64,000 nt of DNA from Cinclus cinclus (lineage: Eukaryota > Chordata > Aves > Passeriformes > Cinclidae): NCBI RefSeq assembly GCF_963662255.1, contig NC_085055.1:20384704-20448703 (forward strand), given 5' to 3'. Position 1 is the stretch's first letter. Each line of letters starts with the position of its first letter. The position numbers and the translations under genes are program-made. This document shows, piece after piece, positions 1 to 12,060 of this stretch. The notes under the pieces are model-generated. The model did no database searches. It saw only the letters and a program-made list of their open reading frames with translations, and was not told where the DNA came from.

Positions 1-774
1 GAAAGTGCAATAGTGCAGGCCTAAGCTGCTTTGATAGGATTTGCTCTTATTTGAGCAGGTGCTGGATGCCGTGCTTGATGGAGCATGGACACAGCTCTGC
101 CTATACCTGTTACCCTGGGACGGGTTGTCTGAAAATTCAGCTTCTCTCCCAGCTTTTAGAATAGGAATACTCATCCTCCCCCCTTTTCTTCTGTAGGGAG
201 TCTTCCCTGGCAGAGCACAGCTGTAGCTTTTTGGAAGACCCTCTGCGGGACAGGGAGCTGGGCCAGGGACACTGTCCCAAACTGTAGCTATAAATGGCTC
301 AGGACAGTGAGCCTCAGAGACAAAGCCTGGGCACGCTGCAAACAAAACAGTTCTGCTCCTGTACTCCAGGGCAGTGAACGCTGGCCTGGGGTAAAACTGC
401 CGAGCCCTCTCCCTGTTCCCCTTGCACAACTCAGAGGGCCCGTGGGGGCACCTCGGGGCCAGCGCGGGACACAGCAAGCTGCAAACACAGCTCTCGGATT
501 AGTGTCCCTGCATGTCCCCGCTCGTGCACCCGGGACTGCACGCACTGGAGCTGGGCAGGGCGCAGCTCGGAGCATGGATCTAGCAAGGCTCTGCTGCACC
601 AGCGGAGACAGGCTGGGCTTCTACACCAAAGTTGGCGTTTTGGAGTTTGGCAGCACGTGTGCAAAGAGGAGAAAGAGGAGAGGACGCCCGAATCCTGCTC
701 CAAAGCTGCTGCTTGTCTTCTCCGCGTGCAGCTGCAGCCCTGCCCTCCCTCGCCCGGTGCAGGCGCGATGTTAC
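1..774 (-). other. KY: KY intron 1 (5' part, truncated by window edge)
   Basis: This stretch lies immediately downstream, on the minus strand, of the KY exon 1 donor. The intron starts with GT at 774-773. It is GC-rich from about 400 to 774. I looked for KY exon 2 on the minus strand and found no segment resembling the continuation of the protein, so the next exon should lie left of position 1. Open frames on both strands here look compositional and not coding. Confidence 0.6.
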
Positions 775-898
775 CTGCGCCTCGGCCGCCTTCCGTCTGC
801 CCCTCTCGCTGCCCCTTCTCCTTGCTCGCTGCCTCCTCGGGGCGCACAATAAGCAGCAAATTGATGGTGACTGCACTGGCATCTGTCTTAAAGTCCAT
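775..898 (-). CDS. KY: KY first coding exon (kyphoscoliosis peptidase, N-terminus, partial gene)
   Basis: KY is a muscle protein with a transglutaminase-like peptidase domain. It acts at the sarcomere Z-disc with partners such as filamin C, and its loss causes kyphoscoliosis and myopathy in mouse and human. The exon encodes 41 residues plus one base. It opens with MDFKTDASAVTINLLLIV, which aligns without gaps to the mammalian KY N-terminus as I remember it (M-[DE]-x-K-x-D-x-x-A-V-[ST]-I-x-x-L-L-I-V). The start at 898 is in an ideal Kozak context (ACCATGG). An in-frame ATG at 907 is weaker and has no counterpart in the family. The exon ends at 775 in a good donor, CAG|GTAACA, leaving phase 1. 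After residue 20 the sequence is charged and low in complexity (Glu/Gly/Arg/Lys-rich), as expected for the poorly conserved linker before the peptidase domain. The catalytic domain is not in the window. The head-to-head position relative to EPHB1 supports the call. The identification rests on about 18 residues plus synteny. Confidence 0.75.
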
Positions 899-1300
899 GG
901 TACCCATCAGCGCGTGGCCGGGGCGCCGGTGCTGCCGCCGAGCCGCCGCTGCGCCCAGCAGCCGCGAGTGCTGCCCAGCCTTGGCAAGGCGAGAGCGCTC
1001 CCGCCCAGCGCAGCCCCGGCCCTGCCAGCTGCACCATCAGGGCTCTGCCAAAGCCGACCCTAATGAAGAGGTTACAAGTCACCTTTGAAAGGAAATCGCA
1101 GGAGGGATCCGTTTCCTAATGCAGAGGAAGGAGCTGCGTTTTCGGGCGGGGGGGTCTGGTTTCAGAGCGTGCCCCCGGCTCCCTCCCCTCTCTCTGCCCT
1201 TTTCAGCTTAAAGCACTTGTCTACACTCAAATCCACCAGCACCACTGTTCGCTGGGGGGGATTCGCTTCTCGGCACTGGCACAAATCCTTAAAAGGCTTT
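899..1300 (-). promoter_or_regulatory. KY: KY putative promoter and 5' UTR (CpG-rich, with E-box and CArG box)
   Basis: Directly upstream of the KY start codon, 899-1020 is dense in CpG and GC-rich, with no TATA box. A CAGCTG E-box, the form favoured by myogenic bHLH factors, lies at 1026-1031. A perfect SRF site (CArG box, CCTTAAAAGG) lies at 1287-1296, about 390 bp upstream of the ATG. KY is expressed in striated muscle, so both sites fit its biology. That they are functional is inference, and the transcription start is not determinable here. Confidence 0.5.
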
Positions 1301-4300
1301 CTCTTTGGATCCTGTCCCCCGACAGAACTCAAAGGATGCTTAGGAGCGTAAATAATATTAACTGCTGCAGGAGGAGGGCAGCGGTGGGGAGAAGGGGCTG
1401 GAAAGGGGACACGAACCTTTGAAGCGGGGAGGATCGGTTTCTTCAGGACTGTCTATAGTGAAAAGGAACAGCAGAGAAGGGAATTGCAGGCTTCAATTCC
1501 GACTGTCCCAAAGGATCCAAAAAAACCCACCTCTCTGCCCCATCAGCCCATGAGCCCGGCTGTCTGGGGTAGCTGGACACGGCTGATCAAAAAGGAAAGC
1601 CCTGCAAATCCCCGGCTTTCTAGTAACTGTCCCAGCCCACAAAACGGGGGACATGAAGGGTTACAGTGCGGGTTAGACAGGCTCAGCTGGTCCCTGCAGC
1701 TCGCAGAAGGGGCTGGCAGGGACACGCGTTCTAATTTTACCACTGGCCCCTGTCCCGGCCGTGCTGCCAGCCCCCGCCTTGGCCGGGGGTCCCGGGGGAG
1801 CGGCAGCACCTGTGGGCTGAAGGGCTCTCCGGCAGCCTTGGGAAAGGTTGTGGGAGGCACCCGCTGGCAGAGAGGGGGTTCCGGAGCTTGGCATGGGCAG
1901 TGTGACTTTTCGTGGGTGCTGCTGGTGCTTTTCAGGCAGGAGTGTAAGAACACTGGGCTCTTCTGCCTGCAGGTGGAGAAATTTGTTGTCCTGGATCCAT
2001 GGGCAGGAACTGGTACTACTACTGGTGCTAGGTTACTCTGTTTGGAGACAGGGTTTTCCCATGGATCTCTATATAAAACCCGTCCTCTCCCAATCTCCTG
2101 CCCCTTTTCTGTTCCTCAGCCCCCTTCCAGAGCACGGACAGCTGATACGCCCCCATGGTCGCCTGCAAATCCAGCCCTAAGCAGCTCTTCAGCATATCCA
2201 GAAATAGCGTGTGTGGCCGCAGGGAACCTGCATCCATCCAGCTCTGCTGGTGCACCATGGTACAGTCCTGAGCCTCCCGTGCCCCCCTGGATGGTGCCAC
2301 AGCATTCTTGCCAAGGCAGGAGCACCAGGGATGGCGTGTGCCTGTAACCCCCAGCAATACAGCCAGAGTCCCGTGCCAGGATGGACGACACTGTTGTTGG
2401 GGCCCAGGTTTTGCTCTTTAGTTCATGCATTAGAGGATTTTTTGTTTCAGAGGGTCCCTTGAATTTTCGTTTCAGGGTTCAGCTCTGGCTGTGAGGAGCT
2501 GGCTGCAGGTGGTTAAACCTGGTGAGGAGGAGGAGGATGGGAAGAAAGGAAAGCCAGATGCACGCTGAGCCATGCTGGACTCCGCCAAGCAGATTTCCAA
2601 GCCATCTGGGGCTTGCCCATCTCCATTTCAGGTCCCTGAGATTTATGGCTGGAGTGAGTTTCTAATCACAGTTTCACCATCTGCCTGCTGGCCTTTAGCA
2701 CCCTCCTGTCACCTGTCACTGAGCCCCACAGCTCCTGCCTGGTCTGGAGCACCCTTTCCTCCCCGGCCACCCACCTGGTGCAGCCCTTGTTCCTGCTGTC
2801 CCTCCTCCCTCATGTCCCAAGTGGGACAGTCTGCTCTCCTGAGCTATTCATTGGCACAGCTGAATCCTAAGCCTGAATGACCCAGGTCCTGCACCAAAAT
2901 CTTCTCCAACCCTCTTCACTCTGCTCCTGCCTCCCACCCGCAGGGATCTCCCTGCATGTCCCAGCCTCACTGCTCCTCCAGATCTGCTCTTGTCCTCGTT
3001 CCCCTCCAGCTCCAGAGAGGATGTGATGGCTTGCATCTGGGGATGTTGGCCAGTTCCAGTGGTGCAGTCCAGGCCATGCTGGGACCTGAGCTGACCTCGG
3101 TGTGGACACTCTGGTGGAGAGCTGATGTTGAGCTCAGATGTTTCTTCCCTGGCAGCTCTGAGCTGGAGCCTCTGCAGCTGAGCACGTGGAGGTTGCTGTC
3201 TTGGGGGCTGCTGGCACTGCCCTCCCTGCTCGGCTGTACACATCACTGGATCTTCCTTTTCTCTCTCTCAGTGATGAGGTGGCTGCTTCTGGCCTGGCTG
3301 CCCAGGGGCTGAGCACCCCTGGATTCCCTCCTGCACCAGCTTCACTTGTGTCATGCCACAGAGTGTTTCCAGCACACTGAAATAACCTACAGGGGGCTCC
3401 TGCTTTCCTAGAAATGCCAGTCTTCAGGGAGAAGGTAGCTGGGTTTGAAAGGCTCTTTTGCATTTTCCTTTCTCCTGTTTTATCCTCTATTTTTTTCCTG
3501 GAGAGGGGAAAGGGAAGGTTTCTGATGGTGATCTGTGGCATGTGCCATGATGAAGGCAGAGGCTGTGCCTGAGGTAGGTGCTGCTGCCTCCCATGCAGCA
3601 GTGAGCCCTCCTGCTCCATGAGTTTTCCATGGAAAACAGGAACCTCCTCATTGGCCTGAGATAAGGACATAACCAGTGACATCTGCACACAGGACAAGGT
3701 ATTTTTGAAGCTAAAAATATTTACATTTTGAGGAGGGAAATGAGAAAGCCTTTTATGCCATGTTGATTATAAAATAAAGGCAGCCCATTGGATTTGCTGC
3801 AGGATTTCAAATGCTCACCAAGGTCCCAGGGAAAAGAATTAATGACCAGAGAGAAAAAGCTGCTGTCAGAGTGCTATGATTACATGTATCTACCACATGG
3901 CTGGCGTTTCTTGGGAGGGAATCTGGGGGAGAGAGAGAGAGAGTATGAATGCAGAGCAAGAATTAGGTTATTTGAATCCCATTGGGTGGAAAGGGAAATT
4001 GCAGGCTGTGTTCCTGGGAAAGGGTTTTGATTCCTGTGCAGGTGTTCTGCCTTCACAAAGGTCCATAAAGGCTCTAGCAGAAGGTGTGTTGGGAAGGTAT
4101 TCTACCTCTGCTTGTCAATGGGAGGCTGCTGGGAATCTTTGTCCTGCCAGGGCCATGGGTGAGGGTGTCTAAATATTTTTCCAAGACCATTGTAGATGCC
4201 TGCATTGGAAGAAGTGCTGGGGCTACCCTTCTCCTTGGTGTGATGACCTGCTCTGGCTGTCCACCATGGGGCACATGTTACACTCTGGTGTTTCAGTGCC

Positions 4301-5850
4301 TTCTCTACTGTCTGGAGAGAAAGCCTGGGCCTGTAACTCATTGGAGGTAACACCGAAGTCATCTAAAGGTGAATGCCCCTTAATGTAATATGGAACTAAC
4401 ACATCCTGAAAACCCCTTTGATTGATGGCTGATACTCATTATTTGAAACTTTTCCTTTCATTTGTTACTCCTCATGTCACAAAAAAGTGTCCCTGTTTTT
4501 GCCAGCTGTGCTGTCCATGAAGCAGTTCCAGTGTCACCTCTGAGCTGCAGAGCCTTCCTGCAGGAGTTGCTCCCTGTTGCTGCTCCTCCTCCTCTGAGCC
4601 CTGTAAGATCTGCTGTGTCCCTTTTGAGACGGGAGACCAAGGCCAGCCACGCTTCATGTGCAGATGTGTCAGTGGCTCCTGTCCTGTTCTCCATGCCCTC
4701 CCTGCCCAAGCCATCCCAGCCTTAGGCTGGCTTTGTTCACCAAACAGGACCTGGGTGCTTTCACTGCACTCTCCACCCAGACTCCCAAGATCCCTCTCCT
4801 CCTCAGAATGTCTCATTATCCTGTGTGAGTTTGCAGATATATTTAAGCCCGGGGTTTGTTTTGTTTTGTTTTCCAGCCATTATTTTGTATTTGCAGACAT
4901 TGAATCTCAGCTCTCCTTTCCTTTCCCAGCTGCAAATGAGCAGGGATGCATCCATGGTGGATAACCCAATACAGCTGCACTCTGGCGAGTTTTGATCTGC
5001 ACTCCTGGCCTCCCTGTCCTTTCTCCCTCCCTGCCCTTATTCTGCTGCCGGCGTTTTCCCAGCCCAGGCTGCTCAGATGCCTCATTCTGCAGTTCTGCTG
5101 TGTCAGCAGCTGTGCTTTATGATTTAAGACGGCAGCAGAACTTTCCACTGAACTATAAGCCTATGTATTCAGTTTCCTGGTATCCACACAAGCTAACTGA
5201 TGGCAGGGGCAGCCCTGCCAGGGAGGTCAAGGACATGTTCAGATATTAGGGAGACAATGAGGGCTGTATCAGAACTGAGTCAATGCCGTGACTCTGAGAG
5301 GCACAGCAGGAGTGATGCTTTGGAGGCGAATTCTGCCTCCTGTGGGCAAATACCTGTCCACAGGTGGGCAATCCTCTGGCAGGAGAACCTGCATTCTGAG
5401 TGGGATTGTTGGGGATAAAAGGCAAGCCCGGCTGCTCCCTGGCTCATAACACAGCCCAGCAGTCCCTCCATGAGGAACCTGGAGACACCCTCCCTGAGCA
5501 GAGTTGAGAGAACAGCTGTGTAATGAGCGGGGTGTGGCTCGGGGTGTGCTGCAGCTCAGTGCTCCGGGAGAGAACTGCAAGTATTTCTGCTGGTTTTTTT
5601 ATACTCTCCTTTTCTTCAGTGACAAAAGACATTGCTGTGGCCATTACTGCTCTTTGTTCCTCCAAGAACAAGCTCTCGAAGCAGCTGGGTACTCAGCAGG
5701 TGTTTTGCTATGGTTTCTTAAAACCAAAAAATACCACATGGATGCCCCGGGGCAGAGACTTGCGGGAGTGGCCGTGTGTCCTTGGGCACCTCGGGTGGCG
5801 CTGGCATAGAGCTCCTCCTTCCCTGGCAGCTGGATGGGGCTCTGCCTGCG

Positions 5851-5904
5851 GCCCCTGTCCCCAGCACTGCCCCTGTCCCCAGCACTGCCCCTGTCCCCAA
5901 CACT
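5851..5904. repeat. 18-bp minisatellite, three copies
   Basis: Three consecutive copies of the unit GCCCCTGTCCCCAGCACT start at 5851, 5869 and 5887. The third copy has one substitution (AAC in place of AGC). No wider structure is associated with it. Confidence 0.9.
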
Positions 5905-6627
5905 GCTGGAAGCAGGTAGAAAGAAGGGGGCTGCTGGCAGGACTTCAGCCACCAAAGGCTGCCAGGCTCTCCAGAACGGTCCTGACTTGTCTGTCCGAGC
6001 ACAGATCACTGACCTCACGCCTGTTGCTTGGCTTGGGGTTTGCTGCTGGCCTTTCTGGATGATGAGAGTTGTCCTGGCCAGGCTGCGTGCAGTCATTAGA
6101 CATTAATCCTTGTATAATCTTCCAATAACTCATCCTTTGAAGGCAGTAGGGGCCTGTGTGACCCTGCAGAGGGTTTAAGGTTATTTTGCTAAGGTGTCCT
6201 GGTAACCTGAATTATCTCTTGGGGATGTGCTTTATTGTCAAGCCTCCCCACAAAGCTGCCCCCTGACACGTGGGGGTGACATGTGACATCAAATACATCC
6301 ACGATGGGCAGATGAAAAAACGTAGAAGAAGAAATGAAGGGGGAGAGGAAAATACACTCTATTTCCTTTTACCAGCATTAAAGGTGAAGGAGGCTTGTCC
6401 CCCAGAGCAGATTGGCTTTCTGGACATACTCCTCATCCAAAATTCTGGCTCTTGTTTTGTGCAAGACTGGGGGAGATTGTATAGCTGTTCTTTCCAGGAA
6501 TCCCCCAGAATACCCAGACAGAGTTATTTTTTTCCCTGGAAGGCTATTTTTGGTTTATTCAGGAGGGACCCTTGCCCCTTCTAATTAAACAAGCAGCATG
6601 GCATATCCTGGGAGATGCAGAACGTAC

Positions 6628-6633
6628 TTTTTC

Positions 6634-6664
<31 letters not shown>

Positions 6665-6667
6665 TTT
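6628..6667. repeat. T-rich tract
   Basis: Forty bases are almost entirely T, interrupted by three single C residues. This is a simple low-complexity tract. It could be an old poly(A) tail read on the other strand, but I see no retrogene or SINE body beside it. Confidence 0.8.
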
Positions 6668-9028
6668 GCATTTTATCAACATCTCTCTGCTGTTGGGATA
6701 AGCACAGCCCTTCTTGGTGACCCCGTAGACAACAGAGTTATCTTGACTACCCAGTCAGCCTGGTATTCTGTAATACAATGGCAAAGGTGAATGGAAGGCA
6801 AGTTTTGAAAAAATACCTGCAGCTCAGTGTGAGTTGTGGTGTTTGAAGGGGACATGGTACGAATCAGCCCTGGAGTGACAGAGACCCTGGGGGGCTGAAC
6901 CTCCAAACCTTCCTTCCTGAGCTACCCTAAGAGTGGAGCTGTTGTTCCTTGGGATCTTGGCCCGCAGGAGGACAGGCTCCCTGGTTGTATTTACCTGGGC
7001 TAGAGCTGAAGGACCTGAGTGGTCATTTAGTGGCAAGGTTGTGGAACAGCCCTCACTGGGGTTATTTCTTCTTAACCCAAGGTGCCAGGATGCTGTGGAG
7101 GGAGCTGGATGCTCTCATGGTGATCTTGGACACCTGAGCTATTGGATGAGCTGAGGACACAATGCTGGCAACAGAAACAAGTTCACCACTGCCTTGGAGA
7201 AGTGTAGAGGTAACTGGATCTTCTTTTTGAGAAGCTCTATCCATATTTGCTGCAGTGTCAGGAGTAAGAGTTGAACAGTTGGAATTTGCTGCAAGGCTTC
7301 TGTTTGAAGAAGTGCCCCTGGTGTTTCTGTGGGCACCCCTCAGAGCTATGGCTCCAAAACATTATCTCAGGTGCTCTTGAGTAAAGAATCTTGTCAGGAT
7401 GGGATGAGGTGTGACAAGGCCAAAAGGAGAAGTATGTATTTAATTCAGGGTGAGTCCGGCTGGGTTTTGGTGCCTCTGGGCATCCTTGGGCTTGGAATCC
7501 TGCTGATTCTGTGTGTTCTCAGGACTGGATTGACATGAAGGAGGTCTGTTGTGTCCCTCACAACACGTGAAGCTGGCTGGCAGGAAAAATGTGTCCCCAG
7601 GGGAGGCTCAACTATTTATTCTGCACATAAACTCATTTCTTTTGGCTAAGGTCCTGGAGGTATGGATGACATTCTCCTTCTCTGCATCTCCTGCATTTCT
7701 TGAGGGCCACGCCTTCTCTGAAGTTGGCTGTTACTGCCATTCCCACCCAAAATCCCAACACTACAGTGGTGTCCTATACTCCTGCTGCCCTGCCATGGGG
7801 TGTTTGACATGGACTGGAGTATGAAACACCCACCATATGAGCTGCTTGCACCTCTAGGCTCTGGAAGAATCCCAAAACACCAAATCATTTTGCACCGGCC
7901 AAACCTTGCAAAAATTCTTTTACCAGAAACCAATACAGTCAAAACAATTCTGCCAAAAATACCTTTGCCAGGATTTTTTCCACCAGCTGGGAAGAGCCAT
8001 TTGGTTCATTCCACAGGTCAAAGCCCCTGGGTGTCTGATGTGCTGCTCCTCCAGCAGCCTGGGAGTGCATCAAGAGGAACCAGAGCCCCTCTCAGTTCTT
8101 TCTGCCCTCCCAAAAGACTGGGGAAGATGAACCTGGCAGCCTGCTGCTCTGACATGGACGTTGCACCCGGCTGGGATCAGCATCCCAGAGTTGCCATGGA
8201 GATGCCTGATGGGCATCTCTAACTTTTCGGAAATGTGGCAGGATGCCAGGGCATCCTAGGCTTAATGGTGCTGAAATAGATTCCTTCTGCTCCAGGAGGC
8301 CCAAAAGCAGTCAGGAGAGACTTCTCCCCTTGGGAGGGAATGAGCTCACCTGTGGAGCTGGGCTGGCTGTCTTGTCCAGTCGTTGTTCCCATCTCCATGT
8401 GAACAGCTGGAAATAGGAGAAAAATATTATTGAAGGACCCTTTTCTGGACCAGCTGCCCAGAAATCCCATTATGCTTTTTGCTCTGCATTCACAGTCCCA
8501 GGAAGCTGAGCGCTGAAGGGCACGGTGGGTCTGTTCTGTGGTATGCATGGAGCTCTGTGTGGAGAAAGTTGTTTCATAAAGAAATGGGAGAATAAGAGGA
8601 GGAAAGCACAGTCAGCAGCACAGCACATTGGCCTGTGTATCAGAGCCACGCCCAAAGGGTTAAAGCAGCCCAGGAAGCCTAAGGGGATCCCTCAGGATGG
8701 CTCCTGAGCATCTCCAGTAATGAGTTTTCACTCCTGTACTTTCATTATCATCATCCCATTGTCCCCCTTAGCTCTGCAGCACATTATTCCTGTCATTGAG
8801 GCAGCTGCAAGGACAGTGCTGTTCCCTCAGCATTCTTCTTGGAAACGTGATGGGCTCAGCCTCAGGGCAGGAGCCTGCATTGGCTGTTACCTCAGGAGTG
8901 ATGTTCTGCTTTTCCTCTCTCTCCCTAGCTCCTTCAGATTGCCTACAGAAGTCCCAGGTTTGCCATGGTGCCCAGCAGAGCCTGGCATTTGGTTATTTTC
9001 TGTCTTTCTAGAAATATTTTATAACTTC

Positions 9029-9160
9029 ATGGAACTGGTTGCCCAGAGAGGGCTGTGGCTGTCCCATCACTGAAAGTGTTTGACACTGGCTGGACAGAGG
9101 TCTAGTGGAAGGTGTCCCTGCCCATGGCACCACAAACCATGCCCTGATTCTATGAAAATT
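9029..9160 (+). mobile_element. CR1 LINE 3' fragment, plus orientation
   Basis: This segment matches the conserved 3' end of chicken-repeat-1 elements read in the sense direction: the GGTTGCCCAGAGAG motif, then TCTAGTGGAAGGTGTCCCTG followed by CCCATGGCA, and a degenerate ATTCTATGA tail. It is 5'-truncated and noncoding, as usual for CR1 copies. An internal stretch before the terminal ATTCTATGA has been lost or has diverged. Confidence 0.85.
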
Positions 9161-10410
9161 CATTAGTTCTCTGGAAACTGGGGTGGTGCCAGAGGCAATT
9201 TGGCATCACATCTTGATACACCACCATTTGGAGTTTATCCCTCCTGATTGGCAGGATCAGAGAAAGCTCTTTTTGTTCTCCCTAAGATCCCTCAAAAGTG
9301 GAAAAGCAGAAGAGGTAAGGCCATGTCCTCCATGAATCCTAGGGTGCTGTACTTAAGGTCACATTTTTAAGTACCAGTGTCACCTGGTCTGTCACTCCAG
9401 TGCTGGTCTCACAACTGACTTACTGAAGTCGTTGGCTTTATCGTCATCCTCACTTGCACAGCCTGGGCAGAGCCTGCAAGAAAAACATGGCTGTCACATC
9501 TCAGTCCTTGAGTGACCGAACCACAGACCTGCAAGGGAGTGGTTCTCCCTCAAATCTGTGTTTTGCTTCTTCCATCAGATAACTCAAGGGTGACAAGGGG
9601 ACATCCATTGGTGACGTGCACATGACAGCTGCTTCTTCCTCTTCCCTGCCCGTGGCTCGGGGTCATGTTTGGAGCTGGTGCCTTTGGGCTAAGGGCATGT
9701 CTTACCCTCCTGATCTGTGTCTCTTTCTGCTCTAGGCTTATTCAAGCTCAAAAGACCCAACCCCAAAGAGCCAAGGAAATGAGGACCAGTCCTCATTCAG
9801 TGAGGGAATACCCTGGAGAGGCAAAGCATCTTTATCACTCTAAAAGTACTCCTTAAACAAGCAGCCATAAAAAACGAAAGAGAAGAGCTCCTGGATGTTA
9901 GCTGTGGGGGTTGTGCTTGGTGCGTTTGGTGTTTGGACACACCAGTAAAGCCTGGAGTTGTGTGGATGTTGATGCCAGCCCAGCTCCGCTCTGTCACCGT
10001 GGCCACTCCCCTCCGAACAGCACTCCTGTCTGCCCTTCCTGCAGGTGACCAAATGCCAGCGCATTTGCAGTGCTGGGGGCAAACACAGACACCAGCTCTT
10101 TGCTCTTTCCATCGCTGGCGCTGGGTCAGGTGACAGCCCCCCCTCCCCCACCCTTAGAGCATTGTTGTTGTTATTTATTTGTGTAGTGGCAGTGCCTGGG
10201 AACATCCCCCGGGGCAGGGAGCCTTTTGAGCTAAGGAAACAGCAGCGCGGGTCAGGACATGCAGAGCCAAAGGGGTAAATGCTGAAGTAAATGCAAATGG
10301 TAAATGTCACTGCAGTGACACCCCTGCCCTCAGCTGTGCCAGCGTGGAGGCAGAGCTCAGCCAGCACCCTTAATGCCTGCCTTCTGGTTCATTTAGTGAC
10401 TCAAAATGGC

Positions 10411-10600
10411 AGAATCACAGAATGCCTTAGGCTGGAAAAGACCTTCAGGATCATCGACTCCAACCTCTGCCTGATCTCGACCTTGTCAACTGGACCAGAG
10501 CACTGAGTGCCACCTTCAGTCACTCCTTGAACACCTGCAGGGACGGTAACTCCACCACCATCCCACCGACAGCGGATGGTGGCAGTTCCTCAGGACTGTG
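10411..10600 (-). mobile_element. CR1 LINE 3' fragment, minus orientation
   Basis: It starts with the reverse-complemented CR1 tail (AGAATCACAGAATG), then a diverged 'taggctggaaaagacctt' segment and the 'cactccttgaacacctgcag' and 'actccaccacc' blocks typical of CR1 3' ends. It is heavily diverged and truncated, with no coding capacity. Confidence 0.85.
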
Positions 10601-11639
10601 TTGTGGAACAATGTGGAGCATTTGGTGGGCAGCATGGTCCCACTGCCCCTGACTGCAGAGGCCTCTCAGCAAAGCAGGTCTGTACAGACAGTCCAGTTTG
10701 GTGAAAGCAACAGGTCTCCAACTGAGCACGAATTGGCTCCCTGGGTTTTGCTTCTCGACCTTAGCTGGCCTAATTATCTGGCTCCCCTTACAGTGTTTTT
10801 CAACTGTACAGAGATGAGCCAAGGACACATGAACGTAACGCGATCCAGGAAGATTCCCTGAGTGCCAGGAAGCTGGAGCACTGCTGCCTCTGCTCTTTAT
10901 GGCCGTGCTCACTGCTTGGGGCTCCTGGAGTGGAGTTTGGAGCTGTTTGGCTCTCACGTGCTCAGGGCTGTGTTGGTAGTGCAGTAACTCCCTGGTGCAC
11001 CCTGGTGCACCCTTGAGCCCCCGCTGGGCCCTGCCACATGGGCTCTCATGCCATCGCCCAGAGTGACCGCTGCTCTTGGCCAAAACCCTCCCAGTTTACT
11101 GGTGAGGGTGCAAAGCCCCTAACGGGGAGGGCAGGGAAGCACTAAGCGATGCACTCAGCCAATACCTGCACATGGCTTCTCTCCCTGCAGCCTGGCTGCA
11201 GAATCTGGCTCCAGGCCCGTGTCCTCAGCCTGTGGGGTGGTGGCCAGGCACAAGATCTGCTTCCTACCATTGCCACCCCTTCTCTGCTCTTCCTGCAGCC
11301 CAGGACACGTCTCCTGCTGTGCCCCTTTTACTCCATGTGCCCTCGTCCGAGGAGCAAACGGGGCAGCAGATCCTTCCCGGGAGCTCTGGGCAGCAGGACG
11401 AACCTGTGTCAACAGCAGCCACCACAGGCAGGTCATTACTGGGTGATGGTGGCTTTTGAGGTTTTGCCTGAAGTGCTGCGATCTCTCTGCCATCCAGCTT
11501 TACTTAAGTGTGTTTTTTGCTTGCCAAATTCTGCCCACGGCTACCCCAGTCTGCTGCTCACACTGGAGCGGGAGCAGGATCAGGATCCTCCACAGCAGAT
11601 GGTGATGGTGGGAAGGGCACTGCGATTTTGGCAGCCGGT

Positions 11640-12060
11640 CAGTGCCGACCCCTGCCACGCCAGCAACTGCTCCGGCTTTGCCCCCGGCGGCACGGTGTCC
11701 TGGCAGGTCTGCGGGTGGCCCAGGTGGCCTCGGGGAACATCATGTGAGGCGAGGAGCCGGGCGCTGGCGGGGGCCGCGGGCCAAGCGGCTCTGACCATCT
11801 GCTCTGTGCCGTGCCAGGCTGGAGGCTGCTCCGGGGAGCGTCCGTGCCACGGGGCGCGGACAGCGCCGTAACCGGAGCCCCAGGGCTCGGAGAGAGCTGA
11901 CTCTGGCTTTTCGGCTCTGCCTCATGTATATTTATCTGTACGTGCAAACAGACCCGCCGGCTGAGCCGGGTGGTTGTTCCAGGCTGAGCCGATGTCCCTT
12001 GTCCCCGTGCCTGCGGCTCCATCGGCCCCGGGGCCACGGGGAACGCCTGGCAGGGCAGCG
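11640..12060. other. Orphan GC/CpG-rich patch between KY and EPHB1
   Basis: This region stands out from its surroundings by high GC and by frequent CpG dinucleotides, for example 11685-11700, 11740-11790, 11835-11875 and 12005-12060. Frames are open on both strands, but none resembles a known protein and I cannot define exons. It could be an orphan CpG island, a noncoding-RNA promoter or a GC-rich relic. KY and EPHB1 have no coding gene between them in other vertebrates that I know of. Confidence 0.4.

Larger units (their letters stand above)
1301..9028. other. Intergenic DNA, KY to EPHB1, left part
   Basis: No gene is recognised here. An 864-bp plus-strand frame is open at 1484-2347 but has no recognisable domain. 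An orphan TATA-like box (TATATAAAA) lies at 2070-2078. A threefold 18-bp tandem repeat lies at 5851-5904, and a T-rich tract at 6628-6667 resembles a simple-repeat or poly(T) stretch. The remainder is ordinary mixed-composition sequence on both strands. Confidence 0.6.

Noticed and set aside
905..907. Alternative in-frame KY start three codons upstream (ATG at 907)
   Set aside because: Poor Kozak context, and the extra residues have no counterpart in KY; the ATG at 898 has an ideal context and matches the family start.
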